Source: Proteiniphilum sp. UBA5267
GTDB lineage: Bacteria; Bacteroidota; Bacteroidia; Bacteroidales; Dysgonomonadaceae
Length of the DNA stretch: 19,985 nucleotides
Reading direction: 5' to 3'
Assembly (NCBI GenBank): GCA_002411515.1
Contig: DHTF01000085.1
Span: forward strand, 52,647-72,631
Position numbers and translations under genes: made by a program. Below the pieces are notes generated by a model. The model was not told the DNA's origin. It saw only the letters and a list, made by a program, of their open reading frames with translations, and made no database searches. This document shows positions 1-7,432 of this stretch, in pieces (within the stretch, counting starts at the first letter, position 1; every line of letters begins with the position of its first letter).

Positions 1-48
1 ATTGGCACATTAGCATATTGGCACATTAGCACATTCTCACATTCATCT
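1..48. repeat. Short tandem repeat, 16-bp period, cut by window edge
   Basis: Two near-perfect copies of ATTGGCACATTAGCA(T/C) lie at 1-16 and 17-32. A degenerate third copy (ATTCTCACATTCATCT) lies at 33-48 and touches the stop codon of the PorP/SprF gene. The array probably continues left of the window. AT-rich repeats built on CACATTAGCA words are, to my recollection, common between genes in Bacteroidales; no function is evident here. Confidence 0.75.
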
Positions 49-1019
49 CACAGCAACCGGATGCTTTTTTGGGGTGGCAGTTTCGGCTTGAAATAATCAA
101 GCGGAAAATCATACCGTAGATAAAACTCGTGGCTGCCTTTGCTTATGTCTCCCGGACCGCTTGTGTGTTTGTTGTATGCATATCCCATTTCCAGACCTTG
201 AAAAGTAGCACCGCCAAAAATGACATACCCGTCGCCCGGCGACCAGCTAAAGCCGCCTGAGAACTGTTTATTGTATTCCAGACGCAGTGTTGTCTGTATC
301 ACCGTCTCACTGAAATCGGACTGTACCCACACCATGGGTTGTAATACCAACGGATAAAATAGCGCAATATTGTATCCTGCCATGAAATTTATGGAGCGGG
401 GGATGGAGGCGCGCGCCGAGTCGCTCTGAAGGTCAGTGGTCACAGAATCGCTGAAAGCATAAAACTGCGGTTGGGTAATGTGTCGCACCGAGAGGCCGAT
501 GAATTCCTTCGCTCCGATCCAAGCAATGCCGGCATGTAGATCGGGCAGTTGTTTGTCCACTAAATTCACCCGCAGTAGAGGCTTCCCGTAGCCTTCTCCG
601 GAAATGGTTTCCCAGCTCCCTGCATCGAATTGCAAACTGTAGATACCTGCCTGCATTCCTAGCTGCAGGGCACCATTAGGCATTTCCCAGCGATAGCTGT
701 ACTGTCCGGCAAGGAGTCTGTTGCGGAGCGATCCCCTCTGTTCGCCGTAGACAACGATGCCAGCGCCCTGTCTCTTGCGGAGAAATTCTATCGGCAGATC
801 GGCAGTAAGAACCAATTTTTGCGGTGCATTTTCTACGCCAGCCCACTCATAGCGGTAGGCTGCTGCAGTGTGTATCTGCTCCGTGGAACCGGCAAAAGCA
901 GGGTTATAGAAACTCCTCACCGCCCAATAGTGACTGAACGGTACATCCCACTGTGCTTGCATCGGCAAGATGCAGCAGAGCAGCGAAAGAGATATGAAAG
1001 AGAATCGCCTTTTTCCCAT
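48..1019 (-). CDS. PorP/SprF-family type IX secretion-associated outer-membrane protein
   Basis: This 323-residue protein starts with a signal peptide (basic MGKRR, hydrophobic stretch, likely cleavage after QA near residue 22). The mature N-terminus carries the family hallmark, a short aromatic stretch followed by YNPAFAGS near residue 38. The rest alternates aromatic and polar residues, as expected of an outer-membrane beta-barrel of about 300 residues. PorP of Porphyromonas and SprF of Flavobacterium are needed for type IX secretion or for export of specific partners such as SprB; many genomes carry several paralogues. Here the gene is 37 nt behind the double-VOC gene with no terminator between them, so it is probably the last gene of the sulfonolipid-type operon. 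No large adhesin or OmpA/PD40 partner is adjacent. Family assignment is firm; the specific partner is unknown. Confidence 0.88.
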   Translation of the reverse strand: MGKRRFSFISLSLLCCILPMQAQWDVPFSHYWAVRSFYNPAFAGSTEQIHTAAAYRYEWAGVENAPQKLVLTADLPIEFLRKRQGAGIVVYGEQRGSLRNRLLAGQYSYRWEMPNGALQLGMQAGIYSLQFDAGSWETISGEGYGKPLLRVNLVDKQLPDLHAGIAWIGAKEFIGLSVRHITQPQFYAFSDSVTTDLQSDSARASIPRSINFMAGYNIALFYPLVLQPMVWVQSDFSETVIQTTLRLEYNKQFSGGFSWSPGDGYVIFGGATFQGLEMGYAYNKHTSGPGDISKGSHEFYLRYDFPLDYFKPKLPPQKSIRLL

Positions 1020-1056
1020 TGTAACAACAACGGGAAAAAGAGTGGAAAAATTGTGT

Positions 1057-2163
1057 TTACTGCAAACTTTCCGGCTTCACACGCATAAAGCGGAGCATGC
1101 CGAGCATCCATTTGGGCAGAGGCTTTTCGGGATCGCGTTTGCGGAGGTCGAGATATAGGTTCATATTCTTCATCAGTGGAATCTTGTGCGCTTCCACAAG
1201 TTCAATCAGTGTGCCGTCGGGGTCTTCTATGTACGCAAACTGGCCGGCTGCCTCGCCCATATCGAAAGATTGTCCCTCTTTGAATCTTCGTGAACTGTCG
1301 ACAGTGAAGAGATAGCCCATCTCTTCGCATTTTCTGCGTAGTGCATCGGTATTGCGTATATCGAAGCAGATTTGGATAAAGCCGGGGTCGCCCCAGTAGC
1401 GCCCCTCGTAGATCTTGCGCGGTGTGTGGTCGAGGGCTTGTACCAGCTCGATATAGGACTGACCGAATAACTCACTGAAGCTTCCCTTGCGCGGTTTACT
1501 GTGTGTGAGCAGTCGTCGCCGAAACGTGCCCTCTCCCGAGGGGAGAGCCTTCAGATCGTCGAATGTGCCAGTTTTGTCGGCAAGAACCACATCATAGCCA
1601 AGGATGTCACGGTAGATGGGCATGGCTTTGTCTATATCGGTCACCCCAATCAGGGCGCCGGCAATACCGCCGGTAAGCCGTTTCTCATCACGATAGACCG
1701 AAGGCTCGTGAATGATCTGAAAGATATTGCCAAAGGGATCTTTCATGAAAAAAGTCGGGTGTCCGTCGATGCCATCGGTGAGCCTGCCCAGAATAAGGAT
1801 ATTTTTTTTTCTGCTGAACAGTTCGTATGTTTTTACCACATCGCGGCTTTTAATCCTGGCTGCAAACACACCCAGATCACCTGCCTGAATCTCAAAACCA
1901 ACAGGTTGCGGCTTGCGTTCGGCGTACTGCCAGATCTCGAAGCCACCTCCTCCCTGCAAGTTCAGGGCTATGGCTGCACGGCGCTTCTGTGGTTTCCCAC
2001 CGGTGTAGGGCAACATCAACTCCGCCACCTTGTCATCCTCGAGGATGCGGATGTCCATGTTGAAAACGTCGATGTAATATTTCCACGCTTCGGCGAAGTT
2101 TTCCACGCCAATGCCGATCTGCTGTATGCCGGCAATGATGTATTCATTTTCCATATGCGTCAT
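1057..2163 (-). CDS. Double-VOC-domain (glyoxalase/dioxygenase superfamily) protein
   Basis: The 368-residue protein contains two tandem vicinal-oxygen-chelate domains, about residues 8-155 and 163-320, each with paired beta-alpha-beta-beta-beta units. Examples are the DPFGNIFQIIHE and DPDGTLIELVEAH ends. The two-domain layout recalls extradiol dioxygenases and 4-hydroxyphenylpyruvate dioxygenase. However, the usual metal-ligand histidines appear replaced: Q15 at the first strand, a leucine-type residue in the third module and Q in FIQICFD in the fourth. Glutamates at some ligand positions persist (IELVQA, IELVEA). It may therefore be a non-canonical or non-metal member. It lies 33 nt after the short-chain dehydrogenase and 37 nt before PorP/SprF, implying co-transcription. 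A second ATG three codons in (2154) is an alternative start. Substrate and reaction are unknown; a role in sulfonolipid modification is only suggested by position. Confidence 0.8.
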   Translation of the reverse strand: MTHMENEYIIAGIQQIGIGVENFAEAWKYYIDVFNMDIRILEDDKVAELMLPYTGGKPQKRRAAIALNLQGGGGFEIWQYAERKPQPVGFEIQAGDLGVFAARIKSRDVVKTYELFSRKKNILILGRLTDGIDGHPTFFMKDPFGNIFQIIHEPSVYRDEKRLTGGIAGALIGVTDIDKAMPIYRDILGYDVVLADKTGTFDDLKALPSGEGTFRRRLLTHSKPRKGSFSELFGQSYIELVQALDHTPRKIYEGRYWGDPGFIQICFDIRNTDALRRKCEEMGYLFTVDSSRRFKEGQSFDMGEAAGQFAYIEDPDGTLIELVEAHKIPLMKNMNLYLDLRKRDPEKPLPKWMLGMLRFMRVKPESLQ

Positions 2164-2196
2164 CTTTTAAGGAGGTTTCGTGGATTACTCTCTGGA

Positions 2197-2988
2197 TCAG
2201 CTGTTTTTTATTTTCCGTACCATCCGGCGGGAGAGCCTCGGAAAAAATCGTTTGATGTAAACCATCAACAGTTCTTTTCCACCGACCAGTACCTCGGGTT
2301 TTTGTTTGTGGATGGCCCGCACAATTTTATGGGCTGCCTGTGCTGGGGAGATCCCATTTGCCTGTCCTTCATCCAAAAGCCCGTGTTTGCTGCCGTCGCT
2401 CTCCAGGGCATTGTATGATATATTTGTTTTTACTTGCCCCGGACAGACCATTACCACACGGATGTTGTCATCGTAATACTCGGCATGCACGGTCTCAAAA
2501 AAGCCGTAGAGGGCAAATTTGGATGAGGCGTAGGCTGAGCGAAGCGGAAAGCCGAACTTGCCGGAAATGCTGCTGGTGACAGCAATGGTTCCTCCACCGT
2601 TTTCAATCATTGCAGGCAACAGCCGTTTGGTGATCTTTACGGGGGCAAAGAAGTTCACATCCATGATCTTCCGGTCTACAGCAAAATCGGTTTCTGCCAT
2701 CTTCCCACGCTGACTGATGCCGGCATTGAGAAAGGCGATGTCAATGGAGCCGAACGCAGCCAGTGCTTGGTCGGTCAGCGCATCGATGTCTGCCAGGTTG
2801 GAGAGATCAAATGGGAGTACCTTGCATTGAGCTCCCAGCTGGATGCACTCCTGCTGTACCTCAGCCAGCCTTTCGGCCCGCGTAGCGGTAAGGATGAGGT
2901 TTGCCTTCTCACGGGCAAACTGATGGGCACATGCTTCGCCGATACCCGACGAGGCCCCCGTGATCCATATAGTTTTGTTGGCTGGCAT
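2197..2988 (-). CDS. capC: Short-chain dehydrogenase; probable 3-ketocapnine reductase (CapC-like)
   Basis: This 263-residue classical SDR has the cofactor motif TGASSGIG at residues 10-17 and NAG at 88-90. The catalytic set is N112, S140, Y153 and K157 (YASSK). An arginine just after the second strand (R37) favours NADPH over NADH. The C-terminus is basic (RFFPRLSRRMVRKIKNS), which could favour membrane-surface binding, as in 3-ketosphinganine reductases. It is 11 nt downstream of the threonine-synthase-like gene and follows an alpha-oxoamine synthase. This is the order expected for reduction of a 3-keto long-chain base. The inferred reaction is 3-ketocapnine plus NADPH to capnine. SDR assignment is certain; the substrate rests on context. 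A 3-ketosphinganine reductase role is the main alternative. Confidence 0.75.
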   Translation of the reverse strand: MPANKTIWITGASSGIGEACAHQFAREKANLILTATRAERLAEVQQECIQLGAQCKVLPFDLSNLADIDALTDQALAAFGSIDIAFLNAGISQRGKMAETDFAVDRKIMDVNFFAPVKITKRLLPAMIENGGGTIAVTSSISGKFGFPLRSAYASSKFALYGFFETVHAEYYDDNIRVVMVCPGQVKTNISYNALESDGSKHGLLDEGQANGISPAQAAHKIVRAIHKQKPEVLVGGKELLMVYIKRFFPRLSRRMVRKIKNS

Positions 2989-2999
2989 GTTTTTAGCGA

Positions 3000-4328
3000 T
3001 CAGTCTTCCAATAATTCCTTCCAGAGCTGGCTACGGAAGTCGTCGATGGAGTGGGGCGCACATTCATCTACATTGTTCACGTTGCGGGAGGTATAGACCA
3101 TCTGTTCCAGATAGTAAGGTGCCCGGTTGGGGCCTTCGCCGAGGTTGATCAGTACCGTCTCGCCGTTTTTGATGAGGTTCTTGCGCAGGGCGATGAAGAA
3201 TCCGGCCATGGCCACTGCGGAAGCGGGACCTGGGATCACCTTTTTCTCGTAGGCCATCAGCTTTCCCATCGACAACAGTTTCGATTCCCGCATGCGCAGG
3301 AAGGCGCCGCCGGATGCTTTTACCAGCTTTGCTACAATGGGGTAGGTGGCAGGATTACCGGTAGCCAGCGTGGGTACTTCGGTCTGTGGGTTATCAATTA
3401 TTGGGTATTCCTTCTCATAGCTTTCAGGGAAACCAGCCGCTTCGGCTTTCTCCCAAGCCTGTACCATGGGATCACATTTGTCAGTCTGCACCAACAGGAA
3501 GCGGGGGTTCTTCAGTTCAGGATACACATGCTTGATTTCTCGTATTCCTTTGTCGATGGCAATGGGTCCTGTGCCACCACTCACCGCCTGAATGTAAACA
3601 TCGGGAAATGTCTCCATCTGCCGCAACCATTCGAAGACCATGGTTTTCTTGGCTTCCACCCGAATGGGATCGATGTTGCCCGTGGACATGGGTATATTGT
3701 ATATTTTTGCATAGCCGGCCGCAATCTCTTTGGCTTTGGCATAATCACCCATCACCCGGAAGACCTGCTGCCCGTATGAACTGATGGTGGCCTCGGAAGT
3801 TTTGATGGCATCCTCGGGCATAAAGACGGAGCAGTTCACATTGGCCATAGAGAGATACCTGGCATAGGCTGTCGCGGAGTTGCCGGTGGAAGCAATGCAA
3901 TACTGATTGATTCCCAGCTCGTTGAATAGACTGGCAGCCATGGAGGCAGCAATATCCTTGAAGGTGCCCGTGCCACCGTTCAGATCATTGCGGTAGACAT
4001 GTACCCTGAGATTGAGATCAAACTCTTTCCTGGCGAACTCTTCCAAAAATGTCCATCGCTCTACAGGAATAGCCCCTTCACCTTTGGAGATGATGTGCCT
4101 CCGCCTAAGCAGTGGAAGAAAAGGAAAATAATGCCAGAAGCTGTCCGGCTTGCGTTTGAGGATGCGTGGCAGACGCTGGTAACGTCTGTTGTACCACACC
4201 TCAGAATGTTTACTCCCGCATTGGGGACATTGCTGGTTCTGGTCGAACCAGGTCCAGAAGTTGGGCGTCACATAGCCGCACTGAGTGCAGGTCAGGTGGT
4301 ACTTGTGCTGTATCTTGACACGTAACAT
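3000..4328 (-). CDS. capA: Threonine-synthase-like PLP enzyme; probable cysteate synthase (CapA-like)
   Basis: The 442-residue fold-type II PLP enzyme opens with a zinc ribbon (C14, C17, C34, C37), followed by a basic linker. A threonine-synthase-like core begins near residue 110. The PLP-binding lysine is K124 in GTFKD, the phosphate-binding glycine loop is SGGTG, and a late NLGEG segment closes the site. True threonine synthases of Bacteroidota occur with the homoserine genes, whereas this copy sits between a long-chain alpha-oxoamine synthase and an SDR. Archaeal cysteate synthase is a known threonine synthase paralogue that makes L-cysteate from O-phosphoserine and sulfite. The bacterial capnine pathway uses an analogous enzyme (published name CapA, from memory). 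I infer cysteate synthesis here. Gaps to neighbours are 15 and 11 nt. Fold certain, substrate inferred. Confidence 0.74.
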   Translation of the reverse strand: MLRVKIQHKYHLTCTQCGYVTPNFWTWFDQNQQCPQCGSKHSEVWYNRRYQRLPRILKRKPDSFWHYFPFLPLLRRRHIISKGEGAIPVERWTFLEEFARKEFDLNLRVHVYRNDLNGGTGTFKDIAASMAASLFNELGINQYCIASTGNSATAYARYLSMANVNCSVFMPEDAIKTSEATISSYGQQVFRVMGDYAKAKEIAAGYAKIYNIPMSTGNIDPIRVEAKKTMVFEWLRQMETFPDVYIQAVSGGTGPIAIDKGIREIKHVYPELKNPRFLLVQTDKCDPMVQAWEKAEAAGFPESYEKEYPIIDNPQTEVPTLATGNPATYPIVAKLVKASGGAFLRMRESKLLSMGKLMAYEKKVIPGPASAVAMAGFFIALRKNLIKNGETVLINLGEGPNRAPYYLEQMVYTSRNVNNVDECAPHSIDDFRSQLWKELLED

Positions 4329-4343
4329 GGATTGCGGATCAGG

Positions 4344-5606
4344 TTATTCAGTCGACATCGACTGCATCTCTTCTGCTTTGTATGCACCGGCTTCGAGATT
4401 TACTTTGATCTTTTTAAATACGGCGATGGTCTCATCCACCTCCTTCTGTGTGTGGGCAGCGGTGGGAATTAACCGGAGCATCAACACATCTTTTGGAACG
4501 ACAGGATAAGCAACGATGGAGCAGAAGATGCCATGATTTTCACGCAGATCGACTACGACGTTGGTTCCCTCAGCGACGTTCCCCTTTACGTAAACTGGAG
4601 TGACGGGCGATTGGGTGTTGCCGATATTGAAACCTTCGGCAACCAACCCTTCCTGGAGCGACCGGACTACGCTCCAGAGCTTTTCCCTGTGCTGGGGTTG
4701 TGTTTGCAGAATCTCCAGCCGCTTCAGTGCACCAATAACCATCGGCATGGGAAGCGATTTGGCAAAAATCTGCGAACGCATGTTGTACTTCAGTGAATCC
4801 ACGATTGCCTTTTTAGAAGCTACAAAAGCGCCTATACCGGCCATTGATTTGGCGAAGGTGGCAAAATAGATATCCACTTCGTCCATTAGTCCAAAGTGTT
4901 CGCTGGCACCTGCGCCACTCTCACCCATGGTGCCAAAACCATGCGCATCGTCAATCATTAGACGGAAACTGTACTTTTCACGCAGCTTCACAATACCGGG
5001 GAGGTTGCCTAAATCGCCCGACATGCCGAAGACCCCTTCGGTAATGACCAGAATGCCACCACCGGTTTCTTCTGCCTTGCGGGTGGCAAAACTGAGCATT
5101 TTGTCGCACCGTTCCATGTCGTTGTGCGGATAGACGAAGCTCTTGCCACCCTTGGCCTTGTGCAGAAAAATACCATCCATGATACAGGCATGTGACTCTG
5201 AATCGTAGACGATGACATCGTTGCGCGACACAAGTGAATCGAGAATGGATACCATTCCCTGATAGCCGTAGTTAAGCAGGTAGGCTGCTTCCTTCTTCTC
5301 AAAACGGGCCAGCTTCTCTTCCAGCTCCTTGTGGTACTTTGTCTGACCCGACATCATACGGGCACCCATGGGGTAAGCCATGCCCCAGTCGGCTGCAGCT
5401 TTCGCATCGGCAGCGCGCACTTCGGGGTGGTTGGCCAACCCCAGGTAATTGTTCAGACTCCAGGTGATTACTTCCTTGCCATGAAATTTCATGCGGGGTC
5501 CTATTTCACCTTCCAGCTCCGGAAACATAAAATACCCCTCCGCTTTTTGGCGATATTGTTCCAGTGGCCCATTGACGTTTTGTAGTCTCTCAAAAATATC
5601 TGTCAT
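4344..5606 (-). CDS. capB: Alpha-oxoamine synthase; probable cysteate fatty-acyltransferase (CapB-like)
   Basis: With start ATG at 5606 the product is 420 residues (MTDIFERL...). It is a fold-type I PLP enzyme of the BioF/Kbl/serine-palmitoyltransferase family. Motifs include SLNNYLGLANHPEV, the acyl-transfer histidine region SESHACIMDG, the PLP-clamping DDAHGFGTMGESG, and the Schiff-base lysine K253 in TFAKSMAGIGAF. This last motif resembles serine palmitoyltransferases (TFSKS) more than Kbl. The family condenses an amino acid with an acyl-thioester and releases CO2. Beside a cysteate-synthase-like gene and an SDR, the expected substrates are cysteate and fatty acyl thioester, giving 3-ketocapnine. 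An in-frame ATG at 5690 was rejected because it would overlap the DUF4834 gene by 35 nt and add a basic tail absent from the family. Serine palmitoyltransferase or glycine acetyltransferase are the alternatives. Confidence 0.77.
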   Translation of the reverse strand: MTDIFERLQNVNGPLEQYRQKAEGYFMFPELEGEIGPRMKFHGKEVITWSLNNYLGLANHPEVRAADAKAAADWGMAYPMGARMMSGQTKYHKELEEKLARFEKKEAAYLLNYGYQGMVSILDSLVSRNDVIVYDSESHACIMDGIFLHKAKGGKSFVYPHNDMERCDKMLSFATRKAEETGGGILVITEGVFGMSGDLGNLPGIVKLREKYSFRLMIDDAHGFGTMGESGAGASEHFGLMDEVDIYFATFAKSMAGIGAFVASKKAIVDSLKYNMRSQIFAKSLPMPMVIGALKRLEILQTQPQHREKLWSVVRSLQEGLVAEGFNIGNTQSPVTPVYVKGNVAEGTNVVVDLRENHGIFCSIVAYPVVPKDVLMLRLIPTAAHTQKEVDETIAVFKKIKVNLEAGAYKAEEMQSMSTE

Positions 5607-5655
5607 AATCAGTGCTTGTATTTTTTTGATTGTACTCCCCTGCCGGCTAAGATGC

Positions 5656-5901
5656 TTATTTTTCTCCGTCCTTGCTTTTGATTTCCACAAAATCTACATC
5701 CTCCACATCGCTCTTTTCAAAGTTTTTTTTCTGATATTCGATGATGCGATCCTCCTGTTTTTCAGGCTGTCTTGTGTATGTCTGTTGCTGCTGACGAGGT
5801 GGAGCCTGTGTATTTCTTTTTCCTGTTAAAAAGCGGACAAATGCTTTCATTGCTAGGTAAACGATCGTAAAGAAGAGGAGAAATTTAATTAGAAATCCCA
5901 T
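5656..5901 (-). CDS. DUF4834-type small membrane protein
   Basis: This 81-residue protein has one hydrophobic N-terminal helix (about residues 3-25), then a basic Q/P/R-rich linker (residues 27-50). It ends in a charged tail with the acidic stretch KSDVEDVDFVEIKSKDGEK. This layout matches the Bacteroidota-specific DUF4834 family, whose role is unknown. It starts 71 nt after the pssA stop and precedes the sulfonolipid-type genes by 49 nt. A good promoter lies just upstream, so it is the first gene of that unit. A single-pass inner-membrane protein with a cytoplasmic tail is the likely topology. Confidence 0.7.
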   Translation of the reverse strand: MGFLIKFLLFFTIVYLAMKAFVRFLTGKRNTQAPPRQQQQTYTRQPEKQEDRIIEYQKKNFEKSDVEDVDFVEIKSKDGEK

Positions 5902-5926
5902 ATGGTGTATAAAAATTTATTACAAG

Positions 5927-5958
5927 TAAAGATATAATGAATTGGTTGATCCACAGAA
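5927..5958 (-). promoter_or_regulatory. Candidate Bacteroidota-type promoter for the sulfonolipid operon
   Basis: On the minus strand a TTCTG (-33, 5954-5958) is followed after exactly 19 nt by TATCTTTA (-7, 5927-5934). Each box is one mismatch from the TTTTG / TAnnTTTG consensus. Transcription would begin near 5920, about 20 nt before the DUF4834 ATG at 5901. Confidence 0.5.
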
Positions 5959-5972
5959 GCGGTTTGTATAAT

Positions 5973-6674
5973 TTAACGATTTGCGGAGGGCGTAATCACC
6001 GAGAGCAGGATGTAGGAGAGTATACCCCAGGCAATGCCGGCTATGCCCCATATCGCTACCAGAACAACCATCATCACTGCCAAAAGCCATTGCCGCTCAT
6101 ATCCCTTCCAACTGATTTTTTTAATTTTAAGGGAAAACATCGGTATCTCCGATACCATCAACCAGGAGAGCAAAGCGACCAGGATAAAGATCGCTGGGAA
6201 AACAATATAGCTGCTGCCTGCTATATCGGAAACGGCCACGCTGAAGCTTACCCAGAAAAGACCATTGGCGGGTGTGGGCAGTCCCCTGAAGGAAGTTGTC
6301 TGCCTCTCATCGATGTTAAATTTGGCCAGGCGCAGCGCCGAAAACAACGGAATCATAAAAGCCAGATAGGGAATATATATTTGTAGTGGCTCAGTGAAGC
6401 CGGGAAGGAGAGTGTGGTCACGTAACAAGACGAACAGTGCCGCTGCAGGAGCCACGCCAAAGCTGACCACGTCGGCCAACGAGTCGAGTTCCTTGCCAAT
6501 GTCGGAGTAGGCTTTCAGCAGGCGGGCAAAGACGCCATCGAGAAAGTCAAAGAGTGCTGCCAGGGTCACCCATACTGCTACAGCGGTGAAATTCCCTTCG
6601 AAGGCCATGGCGATGGCAACACACCCCGCAAAGAGGTTGGCCAATGTGATGATGTTGGGTATATGTTTCCGCAT
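5973..6674 (-). CDS. pssA: CDP-diacylglycerol--serine O-phosphatidyltransferase
   Basis: The 233-residue integral membrane enzyme joins CDP-diacylglycerol and serine to give phosphatidylserine. The complete CDP-alcohol phosphotransferase signature is present: D43, D46, G47, A50, R51, G60, D64 and D68 with canonical spacing. Roughly six hydrophobic helices flank it, and several follow in the C-terminal half. It begins 71 nt after psd, the next enzyme of the phosphatidylethanolamine pathway, with no terminator between them. The two genes are therefore probably co-transcribed. Length and topology are normal for the type II family of Bacteroidota. The serine substrate is inferred from the psd neighbour and from family. 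Confidence 0.93.
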   Translation of the reverse strand: MRKHIPNIITLANLFAGCVAIAMAFEGNFTAVAVWVTLAALFDFLDGVFARLLKAYSDIGKELDSLADVVSFGVAPAAALFVLLRDHTLLPGFTEPLQIYIPYLAFMIPLFSALRLAKFNIDERQTTSFRGLPTPANGLFWVSFSVAVSDIAGSSYIVFPAIFILVALLSWLMVSEIPMFSLKIKKISWKGYERQWLLAVMMVVLVAIWGIAGIAWGILSYILLSVITPSANR

Positions 6675-6745
6675 AATTGTAATCTTGTTTATCGGGGTCT
6701 ATTGACAAAAATGCTACGATGCATTGGAAATGGGTTGCTACCGGT

Positions 6746-7432
6746 TTATTCTTGCACCTGTTTGCTCAGACGTGCCAGAAACGTGACGTTGGCACGCACT
6801 TCTTCGCCGATATCCACCAGAATATCGCTATCAGGGGGTAGATATATATCCATGCGGGAGCCCAGTTTGATAAAACCCAGCGGTGAACCTATATGAACTT
6901 CTTCACCTTCCTTTACGTATGTGATGATGCGTCGCGCCATGGCTCCTGCAATTTGTTTGGTGAGGATTAGCCCATATTCGGGCGTCTCAATCAGAATGTT
7001 GGTGTGTTCGTTCTCGCTGCTCGATTTGGGCAGGTAGGCAGCATGGAAATTACCATCCACATGGGACTGGTGCACAATCTTTCCGGTTACAGGTACCCAG
7101 TTGGCATGGGCGTTGAATAACGACATGAAAATAGATATCTTGATGCGTTCGTCGTGCAGAAATTCCTTCTCGGTCACTTTCTCGATGGTGACAATACGTC
7201 CGTCTGTGGGTGCATTCACCAGCCCATGCAGATCACCTTTGTAGGTGCGATCGGGACTTCTGTAAAAGTTTAGTGTCATCGCAAAGAACAGCACCGATAT
7301 AAAAAAGAAAATAGTCGTGAAGTATGTGTCGGTAAGAAAGATGAAGTTGATCAGGTTTATGAATACCAGCACAGAGAATATTCTGGCTAAAGGCGTCTTC
7401 CCCTCTTTGTGTATTTGAAATTTTTTTTCCAT
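6746..7432 (-). CDS. psd: Phosphatidylserine decarboxylase, short form
   Basis: This 228-residue proenzyme converts phosphatidylserine to phosphatidylethanolamine. Two hydrophobic segments near residues 19-52 anchor it in the inner membrane. The self-cleavage site is LGSRMD, with S192 becoming the pyruvoyl group of the short C-terminal alpha chain. The segment FMSLFNAHANWVPVTG (about residues 103-118) is the conserved family motif with the active-site histidine. The short size is typical of the small PSD class seen in Bacteroidota. Its ATG overlaps the stop of the CvpA-like gene by one base (TAATG), indicating translational coupling. It is followed by pssA. Confidence 0.94.
   Translation of the reverse strand: MEKKFQIHKEGKTPLARIFSVLVFINLINFIFLTDTYFTTIFFFISVLFFAMTLNFYRSPDRTYKGDLHGLVNAPTDGRIVTIEKVTEKEFLHDERIKISIFMSLFNAHANWVPVTGKIVHQSHVDGNFHAAYLPKSSSENEHTNILIETPEYGLILTKQIAGAMARRIITYVKEGEEVHIGSPLGFIKLGSRMDIYLPPDSDILVDIGEEVRANVTFLARLSKQVQE

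Noticed and set aside
2164..2180. ACCTCCTTA in the RNA just before the VOC start, identical to an anti-Shine-Dalgarno core
   Set aside because: It is the complement, not the ribosome-binding sequence; no mechanism suggests itself and the match is short enough for chance.
4344..5606. Plain serine palmitoyltransferase or glycine C-acetyltransferase call
   Set aside because: Sequence alone allows both, but a threonine-synthase-like gene and SDR alongside fit cysteate chemistry better. Kept as alternatives.
4344..5690. Longer 448-residue start for the alpha-oxoamine synthase
   Set aside because: It overlaps the DUF4834 gene by 35 nt and adds a basic, non-conserved 28-residue extension; the ATG at 5606 fits family length.
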